From Tanytarsus gracilentus (Eukaryota; Arthropoda; Insecta; Diptera; Chironomidae), in NCBI GenBank assembly GCA_038502055.1, contig JAXRKN010000045.1:4672501-4736500 (forward strand): DNA of 64,000 bases, read 5' to 3'. Below are positions 38,401-48,760 of the stretch, piece after piece. A program made the position numbers and the translations under genes. Position 1 is the stretch's first letter, and each line of letters opens with the position of its first letter. The notes under the pieces were generated by a model. That model saw nothing but the letters and a program-made list of their open reading frames with translations, was not told where the DNA came from and ran no database searches.

Positions 38401-38589
38401 TCTGACCTCCATGATATGTTGAAAAATGTAAGAGAAGAAATTGAAATATTTATAACTTTAGTAATGAAATTTTCGCTTTAGATTCTTCATGGCTTCAAGA
38501 CACAAGTCGGTGACGAAAACTGGAGACATTTCGTCGATCAATTTCCACCTCAACTGTCGGAGCGTTTAAGCGCAATGTATGAAATTTAA
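35480..38589 (+). CDS. Tnpo: Transportin-1 (karyopherin beta-2), nuclear import receptor
   Basis: Transportin imports PY-NLS cargoes such as hnRNPs through nuclear pores. Six exons join in frame: 35480-35581, 35640-37595, 37647-37914, 38056-38131, 38253-38427 and 38482-38589, giving 894 aa, matching the family length of about 890. The protein starts MAHWEPQPDGLNQIITLLKQ, the importin-beta N-terminal region. It is built of HEAT repeats throughout and has the acidic HEAT-8 loop (DDIGDSDDEEDGFVDD) used for Ran-GTP dependent cargo release. The C-terminal end FVDQFPPQLSERLSAMYEI is characteristic. The junction at 38131/38253 uses donor GTGTGT and rebuilds the codon TGG in RQWCSSLRNIRDNEEKD. Drosophila has two such genes (Tnpo and Tnpo-SR); this is the Transportin-1 type. 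Confidence 0.96.
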
Positions 38590-41498
38590 AAAATTGCCAT
38601 CATCTAATGCTGAAAAAGGTGAATTTAAGAAAATCTTTTAAATCTTCAATATGAATTGTAAAACTTTCAAGTGAAATCCATCGTCTTACATACTAAAAGA
38701 CAAATTCAACGAGCACATGTTAGAATGAGAAACTTTTAAAGCGATGATTATTTTGTAACTAATTTTTTTGTCTTGAACGTCCTTACAAAAGTTTAAAACT
38801 TTTAACTTTTCCTTTAAAAAAAACTTAATTTTTTTTTGCTTAATACTTTTTTATATTTACTTTTATCTAACTTTAATTTTGAACCAATATTTTTTCTTCC
38901 TTTTTTTAAATGTAAGGACAAAAGTATGAGTCGAAAAAAATACATGAAGTCTAGAGTTTGAAAAGTCAATGAATATCGAGTGCTACTAAAGAATATAACA
39001 ATTACGATTCAAATTGCATTAGAATTACATTTATTCAATTCATTCATTCATTAATGATATCCAATTAAAATTGACAAAAAAAGGCCGCGATATCTTAGAA
39101 AAGCTCTTTTTTTAGGGTAATTACAGAATAAGAGAGGCTTTGATAAAAATTCTACATGCACACACTTACAATTGTCGTTAACGATTCCCGCTAAAATTGC
39201 ATGTCTAGATTTAACGTATAGGTTGCAAAAAAATATATATCTAAAATTAAAGAGAACTCACTAAGAGTTTGTCCAAGACCTTTCAACCTTTCCTTCCATC
39301 TGTCCTTCATCCTTCATATAAAAAAATCCAAATTCGAAGAAAACTTGAAATTGATGAGGAAAAGTCAACAACTTTTAGAATTAATTACATCTTTTTTGTC
39401 CTTTCGTTCCTTTCATGGTTTTTCAAATAATTTATTAATCTATCTTAATCTTAATCGTCGACTGGCATCCCGCTGATGTCTCGTGTTCGCGTCCGCGTTG
39501 TCGTATTAAAACTTCGGGTTCGTCGCTAAGAAAAGAAAAAAGAATTCGCGTTCGTCGTTAAGGAAAAAAAATTCTCGAGCTTTACAGATTATTATGAAGA
39601 AAAAATACTCTTTAAAGCTTACACATCGGAACTGAACAAAAGAATTAAAAAATTATTTATTATAACATCAAATGCTTACCTTTTAAGACGTTTTGATTTG
39701 AACAGATATTAATTTTGCAATGAAGATGATGAATAGAGTATAGAGAGAAATGCATAATGTATACTTTTTGTATCATAGTGTTAATAATTTTTCTAGATTT
39801 TTCACATCTTGTATATCATTAAAGAGAAAACACTAAAGCTAGCCACAATAAAAATCCTTTATTTATCAGCAAATAAAAAAAAAATTACCTAAGCTTTTTT
39901 CAAGATGAAAAGAAAAGACTGAAAAGATTTGTAAAAAAATTCTCAAACATACAAAGCTATTTAGATTTCCATTTTTAAAGCTTCTTTTTTTGACATTTAT
40001 ACTCGAGTATGCTCTTGATGATCAATTCATTATGTGTGGTTGATCTGCTTAAATTACTAAATAAAGGTTAGTGACAAGCTGCAAACGTGACCAAAAAAAA
40101 GTGAATAAATTCGTCAAGAGAATTCGAAGTGCTTTTTTAAATCTTTTTAATATTAGCAAACAAAAAAATAATTCTTAATATCTGTTCAAGCAAAGCATAA
40201 AGAAAAATCCTTATAAAAAAATCGTGATAATAAAATGAAACAAATTTCCGCCGTTTTTCGGGTGATAAAAAATGACTAAAAAAATACAAGAATGATCTTT
40301 ATTATTAATGAAAACAAAATAGGAGATAATCGGTAACTCGCGTGTCGCGCTCAAAACGTTCGTTTTTAAAAAAGTGGTGATATTTGTGAATCTTAATCAT
40401 AGTCAATTTTCATTTTTAAGTATTTCTATATCGTGTCGCGTCGATCGTCGCGTGTTTGGAGAATTTTCCCTTCGCACCCCTGTTTCGAAGGAGAAATTTC
40501 CAAAAAATTCGTTCAACCGTATCGGAGAAATTCTATTTTATTAAGAGAAAGCTCAAAGCTCGTCTGAACTTTTTGATGAGAATGTTCACAAGTTCCTTTG
40601 AAATTTTAAGCAGACAAAAAAACTTAAAATTATCCAAAACAAATTCCCTAAAGCTCCAAATAAAATATATTTAAAGACTGCAAAATAAAATGCTCCAAAA
40701 AAAGCTCGTCAAATATATTTTAGAGAGAGCTTTGAGCTTTAAAAATTTATTTCCTTACAAATTTAGCTTTAAATTACTATCGTCGAAGAAGATGAAATCA
40801 ACGTGTACCTTCGAAATGTCCACCGGTGGACGAAAAAATGACTCGCGTCATCCGCGTTTAAACGTTCATAGTTTTTAATGAAATAAAAATATATTTTGAA
40901 TCCTTCGTCAATTCAAATTTTCCTTTTTTTTATCAGTTCAAATTCTCTTTTTATGAAAATATAAAAATAAAAACTATTGATAAATGGTGTAATATTTATT
41001 AAGGGTATTTTGAAATATTTTTTAAAAACATGAAAAACTCCATATACACAGCAAACATATTTTTTTACTTCTTCATCTCCAAAAAGAAAATATTAATGTC
41101 ATATATAATCAGAAATTCCGTAAACCACCAAAAAAAACAATAGCTATGAATTTTATGAATGATGATTCCTTAAAATGAAACATTGAGCCTTTCCTCATAT
41201 AAAAAATATTTCTTTAACATCAAATATATGTAGATCGAGTGCATGAGCTTTTTTTGAACGAAAGCTCATCATTCAAACACCTTTCGATAAAAAAAACCTC
41301 TTTTGAGCTTTTTAAAAGCATCTAATTTGTTGCTTATTTCGACAAATTTTAAATTTTACTGCAAGTGAGAGAGTAGAATCAGTAAACAGAAAAACAAAAA
41401 TATTAGACTAGCTTATAGAAGATGGACAATGGTGAAAAGAAAAATAAAGAAAAAAGAAATTTTAGATGCATGTAGTAAATTTTCAGTTTTATTTTATT
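38590..41498. other. Convergent intergenic region between Transportin and INTS13
   Basis: 2.9 kb with the 3' UTRs of two convergent genes. It is mostly AT-rich and non-coding. Two places look different. At 39453-39526 on the minus strand, a 24-codon tail follows a strong acceptor and is listed separately. At 40430-40510 and 40800-40870 there are CG-rich patches, including the palindrome TCCACCGGTGGA, which could be promoter or exon sequence that I could not connect to a gene. Confidence 0.5.
39453..39526 (-). CDS. Candidate terminal coding exon of an unidentified minus-strand transcript
   Basis: On the minus strand, a pyrimidine-rich acceptor ending TTTTCTTAG (AG at about 39528-39527) is followed by a 24-codon frame, RRTRSFNTTTRTRTRDISGM then PVDD and a stop. 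The codons have balanced third positions unlike the AT-rich surroundings. A strong donor (AAAAG/GTAAGC) lies upstream at 39681/39680, but joining it directly reads the exon in another frame, so I have no complete model. This could be the last exon of a small gene or an alternative exon, or chance. Confidence 0.22.
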
Positions 41499-43549
41499 TT
41501 ATGCTTTAATTTCTCCTTGAACTTCCTTAGCGAGAAGATGCGGATATAAGACAGCAACTTGTCCGTCCGGTGTCGCAAGACGTCCAGAAAAATCCAATCG
41601 TTTGCTGGCTATCGAGTGTTCTTTTGCCATCATGATATCAAATAAGGACATTGTTGCGCGATGCTTTATTCCCTTGTATGGCGTTGCTGGAGGAGACATT
41701 GGAGAATCGATAGAAGATCTCATCAAATTTGTCGTTGTCAACGATGAAGATTCGCCAACTTCGAGCATTTTTCTCAAACCACCGAGAGCACTCGATTCAT
41801 TCGTTTCCACACTTTCAGGCGCTTGTGCACTTCTGACTTTTCTAATGCACTGCAATATTGCCTTGTGACCACTCGATTTTCCATTCATGCCCACAATGAC
41901 TTCAAGTTCATTCCACATCAATCGATATTGATCCTCTTTCTTATTACCTTTAATTCTCTGATTATTTAGGACTAAATCGTGGCGTGCTTCAACTCCGACG
42001 AGCGTATAAATGCATTGCTGACATGCTAAAATTTCTTCTTCGTTTAAATCTTCTTTCTGGGTCATCAATAAAATTGGCTCTACGTACTGTCGAATGTTGT
42101 AAACCACGGTGGAGTTGAATGTGATTGGGAAATAAGACATTTTCTTTGCAATTTTCGCTCGAACTTTTCCTAAATTTTCATCTGGATATTTCATTTTGAG
42201 CGGAACAAGTCGTTGCTGTGCAATCGAAAGAACTAAATCGGGAATTCTATAATTGACAATTTTACCGCCAACACCTTCAGAAATTGAGGGACAATCTTCT
42301 AAGACACTTCTCGATGTGTTGAGCGAATGAATAAAAATTTCACCTCCATGTGCTGATAATAAATGACTTGTAATTTTCCCACCAGATTTTCTCGGCATTT
42401 CAAGTAAAACTGAACGTCCACTAAGGAGGAAATTGATTAGACACGAACTTGGTCGGGATGTAACGTCAACTGGCGTGATTCTATTTTGTACGAGACAATG
42501 CTGCATCTCTGAAGCTCCTGCACGTGGAGTACACCACTTTAGAGTCACAGTCTCATATTCAAATCCCTCTTGCAAAATTGGATTTTTGGGCAATTCGGCA
42601 GCCAAGAAAACCGAGTGTGATTTTTTCTCGTGAAATATTTCTACGTCATAGTTAGCACTTGAGCTTGAATTTGCTTCTTCCTTCATCGGGATGTTCGTCA
42701 CAGTTGTCGATGCTAAATCATAGTGCTTCAATATGAGATTCATGAGAACTCTCGGCAGCTTTCCTGATGGATGTGAATGAATTTCTGATCTCAACATTGG
42801 ACTCAACTCTTGTGGCACTCGCGTTGTAACCAATGATTCCTTCGAAGGATAAAGATTGATTATTACCAAGTGACAAAAATCAATGTTGAGTAATTGATCG
42901 CTTTTAGCCGACATTGAGTTCTGTTGAATGAGAACTTGATGGAAAATCTTCTCTAAACTGCACATGCTTGGATTGTCGCGTGCACTCGTTATGCATATAA
43001 CTCGTCCTCTATTGGACACTCGAGATAACTCGTGTTTCTGCATGTATTCTTTTTGGAAGAAAGTTGGTTCAGCAAGAGCTTCAATCGCTGCTCGAAGGCC
43101 ATGAATGACTGTGTAATCTGATGTTTGCTGAGTTGTGCGAGGAGCTCCGACCATGCTAAATAAATTAATATTTATTACAATTCATGACAAATAATAGAGT
43201 AACTTACATCATGGCATTGCTGTTGGATTTAAATAAAATAATTAATTTAAAGTAATTTTAAGTTAAGTAATACCTACTTTAAATGCTGAATTGTTTGAGT
43301 AAAAACATCCCAAGTATTGACGATATGAGCGGCCTTGTCCGATATGACAAATCTTATTAACTTCCCACTTGGAAACAGATCCCACACGATTCGGCAATAT
43401 TCCATCGAAGCTTCAACGCTGCTCGTCCATAGAGACTTTTTAATCGGCACAGTTGTTCCGCGAATTTCTAAAAATAGTGGCTCTTCTCCGCTAATGCCAA
43501 AATATGGCGTGTGATCGAGAACAAAAACAGTTTTACAATTTTCATCCAT
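41499..43549 (-). CDS. asun: Asunder / Integrator complex subunit 13
   Basis: INTS13 (Asunder, Mat89Bb) is part of the Integrator enhancer/cleavage-associated module, which processes snRNA 3' ends, and it regulates dynein at the nuclear envelope in spermatocytes. Three exons join in frame: 43549-43278, a 12-nt microexon 43219-43208, and 43155-41499, giving 646 aa (the fly protein is about 690, the human 706). The N-terminal VWA-like domain has TVFVLDHTPYF, SLWTSSVEASMEYCRI and a GRVICIT motif. Strongly conserved blocks follow: DLASTTVTNIPMKEE, SANYDVE, LKWCTPR, PVDVTSRPSSCL and NFLLSGRSVLLEMPRKSGG. The C-terminus has LFDIMMAKEHSI and FSGRLATPDGQ, shared with the vertebrate cleavage-module binding tail. 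Skipping the microexon would break the frame after QHL. Confidence 0.95.
43208..43219 (-). other. asun: 12-nt microexon of INTS13
   Basis: The sequence CAATGCCATGAT lies between a perfect acceptor (CCAACAG) and a perfect donor (GTAAGTT). It completes an Asn codon from exon 1 and encodes NAM plus two bases of Ile. The resulting junction QHLNNAMIMVGAPR matches the fly/human pattern in which an NAM- or MAA-like segment precedes a VG-P motif. Without it exon 1 and exon 3 still share a phase but lose four conserved residues. Confidence 0.75.
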
Positions 43550-43659
43550 GATTGCGATTAGTTTTTCAGCTTAAATACAATAAAATTAATTTAATTTTAA
43601 TTTTCGATGTAAACAAAAAATTAATGGCTTGACTCATAAACAATTCTATTGCAACGAAA

Positions 43660-44450
43660 ATTGTAAAGTCATGTAAAGACATGTAAAATCACGAATGAAT
43701 GTAAAATTAATAAAAAATGTTTAAATGTAAAATGTTTTAAAAATGTAAAGTAATGTAAAAATAATAATGTAAAATAATATTTTTTAATAAGAAATTATTA
43801 CAAATTAGTAAAATAAATTAAAAAAAATGAATTAAAAAGTAAAAAAATGTAAAAGAGAGTTTAAAAATTGAATATCATGTAAAAGCCTGTTTACAGTAAA
43901 TTTTTAAAAATTTATGTAAAATAATGTAAATTAAACGTTAAAATGGGTAAAAAATGTAAAATAGTTCAATATCTTCATTTAACAGTAAAGTTTTAAGTTT
44001 TAATGTAAAATAATTAAAATTAAATGTAAAATATTGTTAAAAATTGTAAAATAGAAAATATAAAAGTAAAATCAATAAAAAGTAAGATGAAGAAATGTAA
44101 ATTAATGTAAATTGAACGTTAAAATGGAAGTAAATAAAATGTAAAATCAACGGTTTGAAAATGAAAATTATATTAAAAAAATGTAAAATAATGTAAAGTT
44201 GAAAGGTAAATAGTGTAAAAAATAAGAAAATATGTAAAATTCTACTTTACAGTAAAATAATTGAATATTTATGTAAAATAAGTAATTAAAGTTTTTAAAT
44301 GGTGTGAAAAATAAATGTAAAATAATTAAAAAATGGATGAAATGAGTATTATCAATGTTTACAAAAGTAAAATAAGTTTAAATACATGTAAAATAATGAA
44401 CAAAAAATTGTAAATTCAATTTAAATTCACTGTAAAATGTGCTCAAACGA
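43660..44450 (+). repeat. TGTAAA-rich, strand-biased degenerate array
   Basis: By hand count the hexamer TGTAAA occurs about 28 times on the plus strand in about 790 bases, mostly as ATGTAAAAT, while its reverse complement TTTACA appears only a few times. Spacing is irregular (roughly 10-50 bases), so this is not a clean tandem repeat. It sits between INTS13 and PPWD1, upstream of both start codons. Confidence 0.7.
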
Positions 44451-44739
44451 CTTGAAAATTAAATGCAAATTCATATTTTAAAATTTTGTAAAAATTATCA
44501 ATCTTGTGAAGTGAGTTCGAATCCTGATAGGGACCCAATCTTTTTTGCTTTACAAACAATCATATTGTACTTATGATTTCAATCAATAATGTCCGACTCT
44601 CAAATACAAATCTTGTAACAAATCTAATATTGTGTAAAAAGACTTGAGTCGATTGCGTTTTTTGCCAATCAACTTAAGTCGATTCAAGTCGATTGCGGTT
44701 TTATGTCTAAATTTTAATTTAATTTTTCTGAACCAAGAT

Positions 44740-44872
44740 AAGTGAGATCTGGTGCAAGAAGTGAGATCTGGTGCAAGAAGTGAGATCCATTCAACGTATG
44801 ATACAGTGCTGGAAGTGAGATCCAGTCAATTTAAATTTCAGTGCTGGAAGTGAAATCCAGTCAACGTATGAT
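44740..44872 (+). repeat. Short tandem and interspersed repeats (GTGAGATC family)
   Basis: A 19-bp unit AGTGAGATCTGGTGCAAGA is repeated directly and then continues in degenerate form as variants of GCTGGAAGTGAGATCCAGTC. CAACGTATGATACAG also occurs twice (around 44792 and 44861). Just upstream, ATTCAAGTCGATTGCG-type words repeat (44645-44700). This looks like local slippage-derived repeats rather than a mobile element. Confidence 0.6.
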
Positions 44873-45547
44873 ACAGCTCGCTGGGGCTCGGTGCTGCATG
44901 AACTTTTTTCTAAAAAAAGAAATTTCGATTCCTCCTTCAAAATGAAATAAAATAAATGTGAAATGATTATTTAACTAAGAGAACATCAATCTCTATCTGG
45001 TATGGGTGGGAATGTTGTTAAAATATTGGAAGAAAATAATTATATTGAAAAAAAAATAATATATGGAATGTTAAATAAAAAAAAAAAAATAAAATTTACC
45101 ATTTTTTTCTTATATTTTATGAACTAGTTTAAGAGTATTATGTTTACTAATGTATAACTTTACATGGAAAGAATTTAAAAAATTTCTAAATTTTATAAAT
45201 ATTTTTGAAAGCATTTATATAAATTCATAAAATTATACTTTACATAAAAAATTTCATTTTTTAATGTATGAACTTAAAAAAAAAAATTAATAAATTTTCA
45301 TTTTTTAAACTAATTTTACTTAATAAAAGATAGATTTACATTTTTTATTTTTTTTAAACCGCGTCGCTAACCTTTTTGTGTTTTCTTTTTTTTTCTCATG
45401 TTACGCGTTTCGATTTTACAATTTCGGTGCAGATAGGGTTTGTAAGTAATTTGTTTCGGCAGGAAACGTTAAAAATCGAAAACCTCTCTAACTCACATTG
45501 TTTATGTTTTTGACCGCAAATAAATTTCAAAAAAATAATTAATAATC

Positions 45548-47444
45548 ATGGAAAAAGAGCAAACGAAGGCAGTAGTAGAGGATCAGGAGGAAGAATGGGT
45601 TGGTCCAACGCCTGCTGAAATGTCGCAGCCACCGGCTAAGAAGCGGAAAGTTCTTCTTTATGAAAAATTATTTCTCGAAAAGTAAGTTTTAAATTTTTAA
45701 CCAAGCAGAATAATAAAATTTTATAATTTCCAGCTTGCCCAGCTCCGATTGCTATGAAAAGTCATATATGCATCGCGATAATGTAAGCTATGTGGTTTGC
45801 ACTAAAACCGATTTCATCATCTCCGCTAGTTGCGACGGGCATGTAAAATTTTGGAAGAAAATGGACGATGGAATTGAATTTGTGAAACATTTTCGCGCTC
45901 ACTTGAATCCAATTACAAGCTTGACCGCTAATGTCATGGGATCACTTTTGTGCACATCATCAACGGATAAGAGCGTTAAAATATTCGATGTAATCAACTT
46001 TGATATGATTAACATGATTCGATTGGATTTTGTGCCACTGACAACTTGCTGGATCTATAATGCAGGCGATACAATCCCATGCATTGCCATTAGCGATACG
46101 GATAGTGCTAAAATATCAATTTTTGATGCACATGGAGGAAGTGATCCGATTCATGCCATTGAGAAGCTTCACACAAAGCCGGTTAATGTTATCTGTTACA
46201 ATCAAGCGTACGAAACAGTTATATCCGTTGATAAGTCTGGAATTTTGGAATATTGGCAGGGACACAAGCAAAATTTTGCATTTCCTGAAAGGATTGTTCA
46301 ATTTGAATCGAAGCTCGACACGAGTCTGTATGAGTTTGCGAATAACAAGACAATCGTGACCGGAATCTCGGTTACAAACGATGGAAGGAAATTTGCCACC
46401 ATTTCGACTGACAGAAAAGTCCGAGTTTTTCTCTTTCTCACTGGAAAACTCATTCGAGTTTACGACGAAAGTCTAGCTAGATTCTCTGAAATTCAAGCGA
46501 CACCTCTGGCACTTCCAAACATGGAATTTAGCAGACGAATGAATAATGAAAAAGACATTGATAAAACTGAATCGTTAAGCTTCAATAATATTCTCTTTGA
46601 TCAAACCGGACATTTCCTGGTGTACTCAACGATGATTGGAATTAAAATTATTAATGTTGAGACAAACAAGTGCTCGAGAATTCTCGGCAAAGGCGATAAT
46701 ATCCGGCCAATGCATGTGGCAGTGTTTCAAGGAAAAATTAAAAGATCTACAGCTGCTCCGACCATTGAACAAGAGGCAAACGAGTCAACAACTTCAACAC
46801 AATCAGTTAGTGATCCAACAATTATTTGTACTGCCTATAAAAAACCCCGATTTTATCTTTACTCGCGAAGACCACCGTCGGATCTGCAAGAGGTCGATCG
46901 TGATGTTTTCAATGAACAACCGTCGAAAGAAGACGTCATGGCAGTTACTGAGAGCAACCCTGTTCAGAAGATCTTCGAAAGTGCAGTCATCCATACGACA
47001 TTTGGCGACATTTATCTTAAACTCTTCGGCAAAGAGTGTCCAAAGACGGTTGAGAACTTTTGTGTTCACTCGAAAAATAATTACTTCAACGGTCATATTT
47101 TCCATCGCGTCATTAAAGGTTTCATGGTTCAAACGGGAGATCCGACCGGAAGTGGCACTGGAGGTCAATCAATTTGGGGCCACGATTTTAAGGACGAGTT
47201 TGTGTCCACTCTCAAGCACGATAGACCTTATACTGTTTCAATGGCAAATGCTGGTGCAAATTCCAATGGCTCTCAATTTTTCATAACTGTTTGTCCCTCA
47301 ACGTGGCTTGACAACAAGCACACAGTGTTTGGGCGCGTTTATAAAGGAATGGAAGTGGTACAGAATATTGCAAATGCAAAAACCAACCCGAAAACAGACA
47401 AACCCTATGATCCCATCAAAATAATTTCAATCAGTTTAGGTTAA
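45548..47444 (+). CDS. Ppwd1: PPWD1, WD-repeat peptidyl-prolyl cis-trans isomerase
   Basis: PPWD1 is a nuclear cyclophilin found with spliceosomes. Two exons join in frame: 45548-45681 and 45734-47444, giving 614 aa (the human protein is about 646). The N-terminus is acidic with a basic motif PAKKRKV resembling an NLS. WD repeats occupy about residues 50-330 (for example DFIISASCDGHVKFWKK and LLCTSSTDKSVKIFD). The cyclophilin domain spans about residues 459-614 and keeps the active-site signature FHRVIKGFMVQTGDPTG, then QFFIT and the Trp in PSTWLDNKHTVFG, so it should be catalytically active. AATAAA follows 25 bases after the stop. It is the first gene of a compact same-strand run with SMUG1 and ADAT2. 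Confidence 0.96.
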
Positions 47445-47468
47445 TAATTCTGTAAACTTTTCAAAGTT

Positions 47469-47474
47469 AATAAA
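47469..47474 (+). terminator. Poly(A) signal AATAAA for PPWD1
   Basis: AATAAA 25 bases past the PPWD1 stop codon and about 190 bases before the SMUG1 start, consistent with PPWD1 having its own transcript end. Confidence 0.5.
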
Positions 47475-47663
47475 ATTTTTAAATTTTCTAATTTAAAATT
47501 AATTTTATTTGTTCATTGCTGTAATTTGATTTTTTTATTTTTAACGAATTTTTTTATTTCAAATAATTACTTGCAAGCAACTTTCGCTCAAGTTAAAAAT
47601 TATAAACAAAAAAAACAATTGGCAAATTTAAAAAAGGTAATTTTTTTAAAATCTCATAGCAAT

Positions 47664-48758
47664 ATGCATAGCAAGAAGTTAAAATTACAAGAAAATGCTC
47701 AAAATGACATCAAATCATCCAATGAAAGTGAAGAAAGTGCGAATCAAGCTCTAAATTTGCCAATAATAACATTTGAATTGATGTTTTGGGAAAAAATTTG
47801 GAAAGTTGAATGTGATCTCGCGGAAGAACTAATGGAAATTGACTACAAATCAAGCGATAAAAAGATTGCTGCAATTTACAATCCACTCGACTATGCGGCT
47901 GATCTTCACTGCAATTATTTAAAGAAATTTCTCAGAAAAGCGCCGGAAGTTTTGTTTTTGGGTAAATCAATGTGGCAAAATATTTAGTTAAATTTATTAA
48001 TTAAGTTATGTTTTAGGCATGAATCCTGGCTTGAATGGCATGGTCCAAAGCTCTGCAAGTCATCTTCCCAAATTTATAATCAAGACATTGGCAATTTATG
48101 CTAACACGATTGCAGTGTCTTCTATTTTTAGTTTGAATTAAGCTTAATTAAAGTTAATTATTCCTTCTCTAGGTTCCCTTCGGTCACATTCCATCAGTAA
48201 AGAATTGGATGAAATTGAGCGGAGTTGTTGGAAAGCCTGTGAACGAAATCCAATCAAAACCAGTTAAAGGACTTGAGTGCACAGCTGAGGAACCGAGTGG
48301 AAAGCGATTTTGGGGAGTCCTTCAAGAGCTGTGTGGAGAACCAGAGAATTTTTTCAACAAATGCTTTGTTCACAATATTTGTCCACTGGCCTTCCTCTCA
48401 TCAACCGGCAGCAATATCACTCCGACTGAGATTAAAGTAATTTTGATTTCTTAATGAGATGCACATAATTAATTAACTAATGTCATTTTAGGGCAGCGCA
48501 AAAGCCGAACTCAACATAATCTGTTTAAAATATCTCAAGAGCTCGATTGAAATCTTCAATCCAAAAATCATAATTGCAATCGGTAATTATGCAAATGATC
48601 GAGTCAAAGAGCTAAAGAAGAAGAATCTAATCTCGCAAGAAATTGAATGCAAATTGCTCCCTCATCCGAGTCCACGTTCTCTCTATAATCAGAATTGGGT
48701 GGAAAAAGCACACAAGTGGTACAGCGATCACGATATTCTTCCATACTTTAATCACTAA
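47664..48758 (+). CDS. Smug1: SMUG1, single-strand-selective monofunctional uracil-DNA glycosylase
   Basis: SMUG1 removes uracil and 5-hydroxymethyluracil from DNA to start base-excision repair. Four exons join in frame: 47664-47961, 48017-48054, 48173-48436 and 48492-48758, giving 288 aa (the human protein is 270). The catalytic Asn lies in GMNPGLNGMVQSS (near residue 102), followed by VPFGHIPSVKNW. Conserved blocks include GLECTAEEPSGKRFWG, CFVHNICPLAFL and the second active-site motif LLPHPSPRS. The junction 48054/48173 uses a GC donor (TCT/GCAAGT) and gives exactly the human spacing between NPG and VPFG. Using GT donors nearby breaks the frame or adds about 20 residues. The frame is open upstream of the chosen ATG as far as another ATG at 47526. 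The stop TAA is two bases before the ADAT2 ATG. Confidence 0.93.
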
Positions 48759-48760
48759 TC

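Larger units (their letters stand above)
43550..45547. other. Divergent intergenic region between INTS13 and PPWD1
   Basis: 2 kb between two divergent start codons. It is dominated by a TGTAAA-rich array (43660-44450), short tandem repeats (44640-44870) and AT-rich DNA. The 200 bp nearest PPWD1 contains an isolated mixed-composition patch (45357-45440) likely to be promoter or 5' UTR. No coding sequence was found. Confidence 0.6.

Noticed and set aside
44499..44525. B-box-like GTTCGAATCC followed by GGGACC and a T run, resembling the 3' half of a tRNA or SINE
   Set aside because: No A box or acceptor-stem partner in the 60-80 bases upstream. At most a decayed tRNA fragment.
47526..47663. N-terminal extension of SMUG1 from an upstream ATG with a hydrophobic start
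   Set aside because: The region reads as AT-rich 5' UTR and the extension is not found in the family. It remains possible as an alternative isoform but is not supported.
48055..48114. Extended SMUG1 exon using the GT donor at 48115
   Set aside because: It would insert about 20 residues between NPG...QSS and VPFGH, where the family has none. The GC donor gives the exact family spacing.
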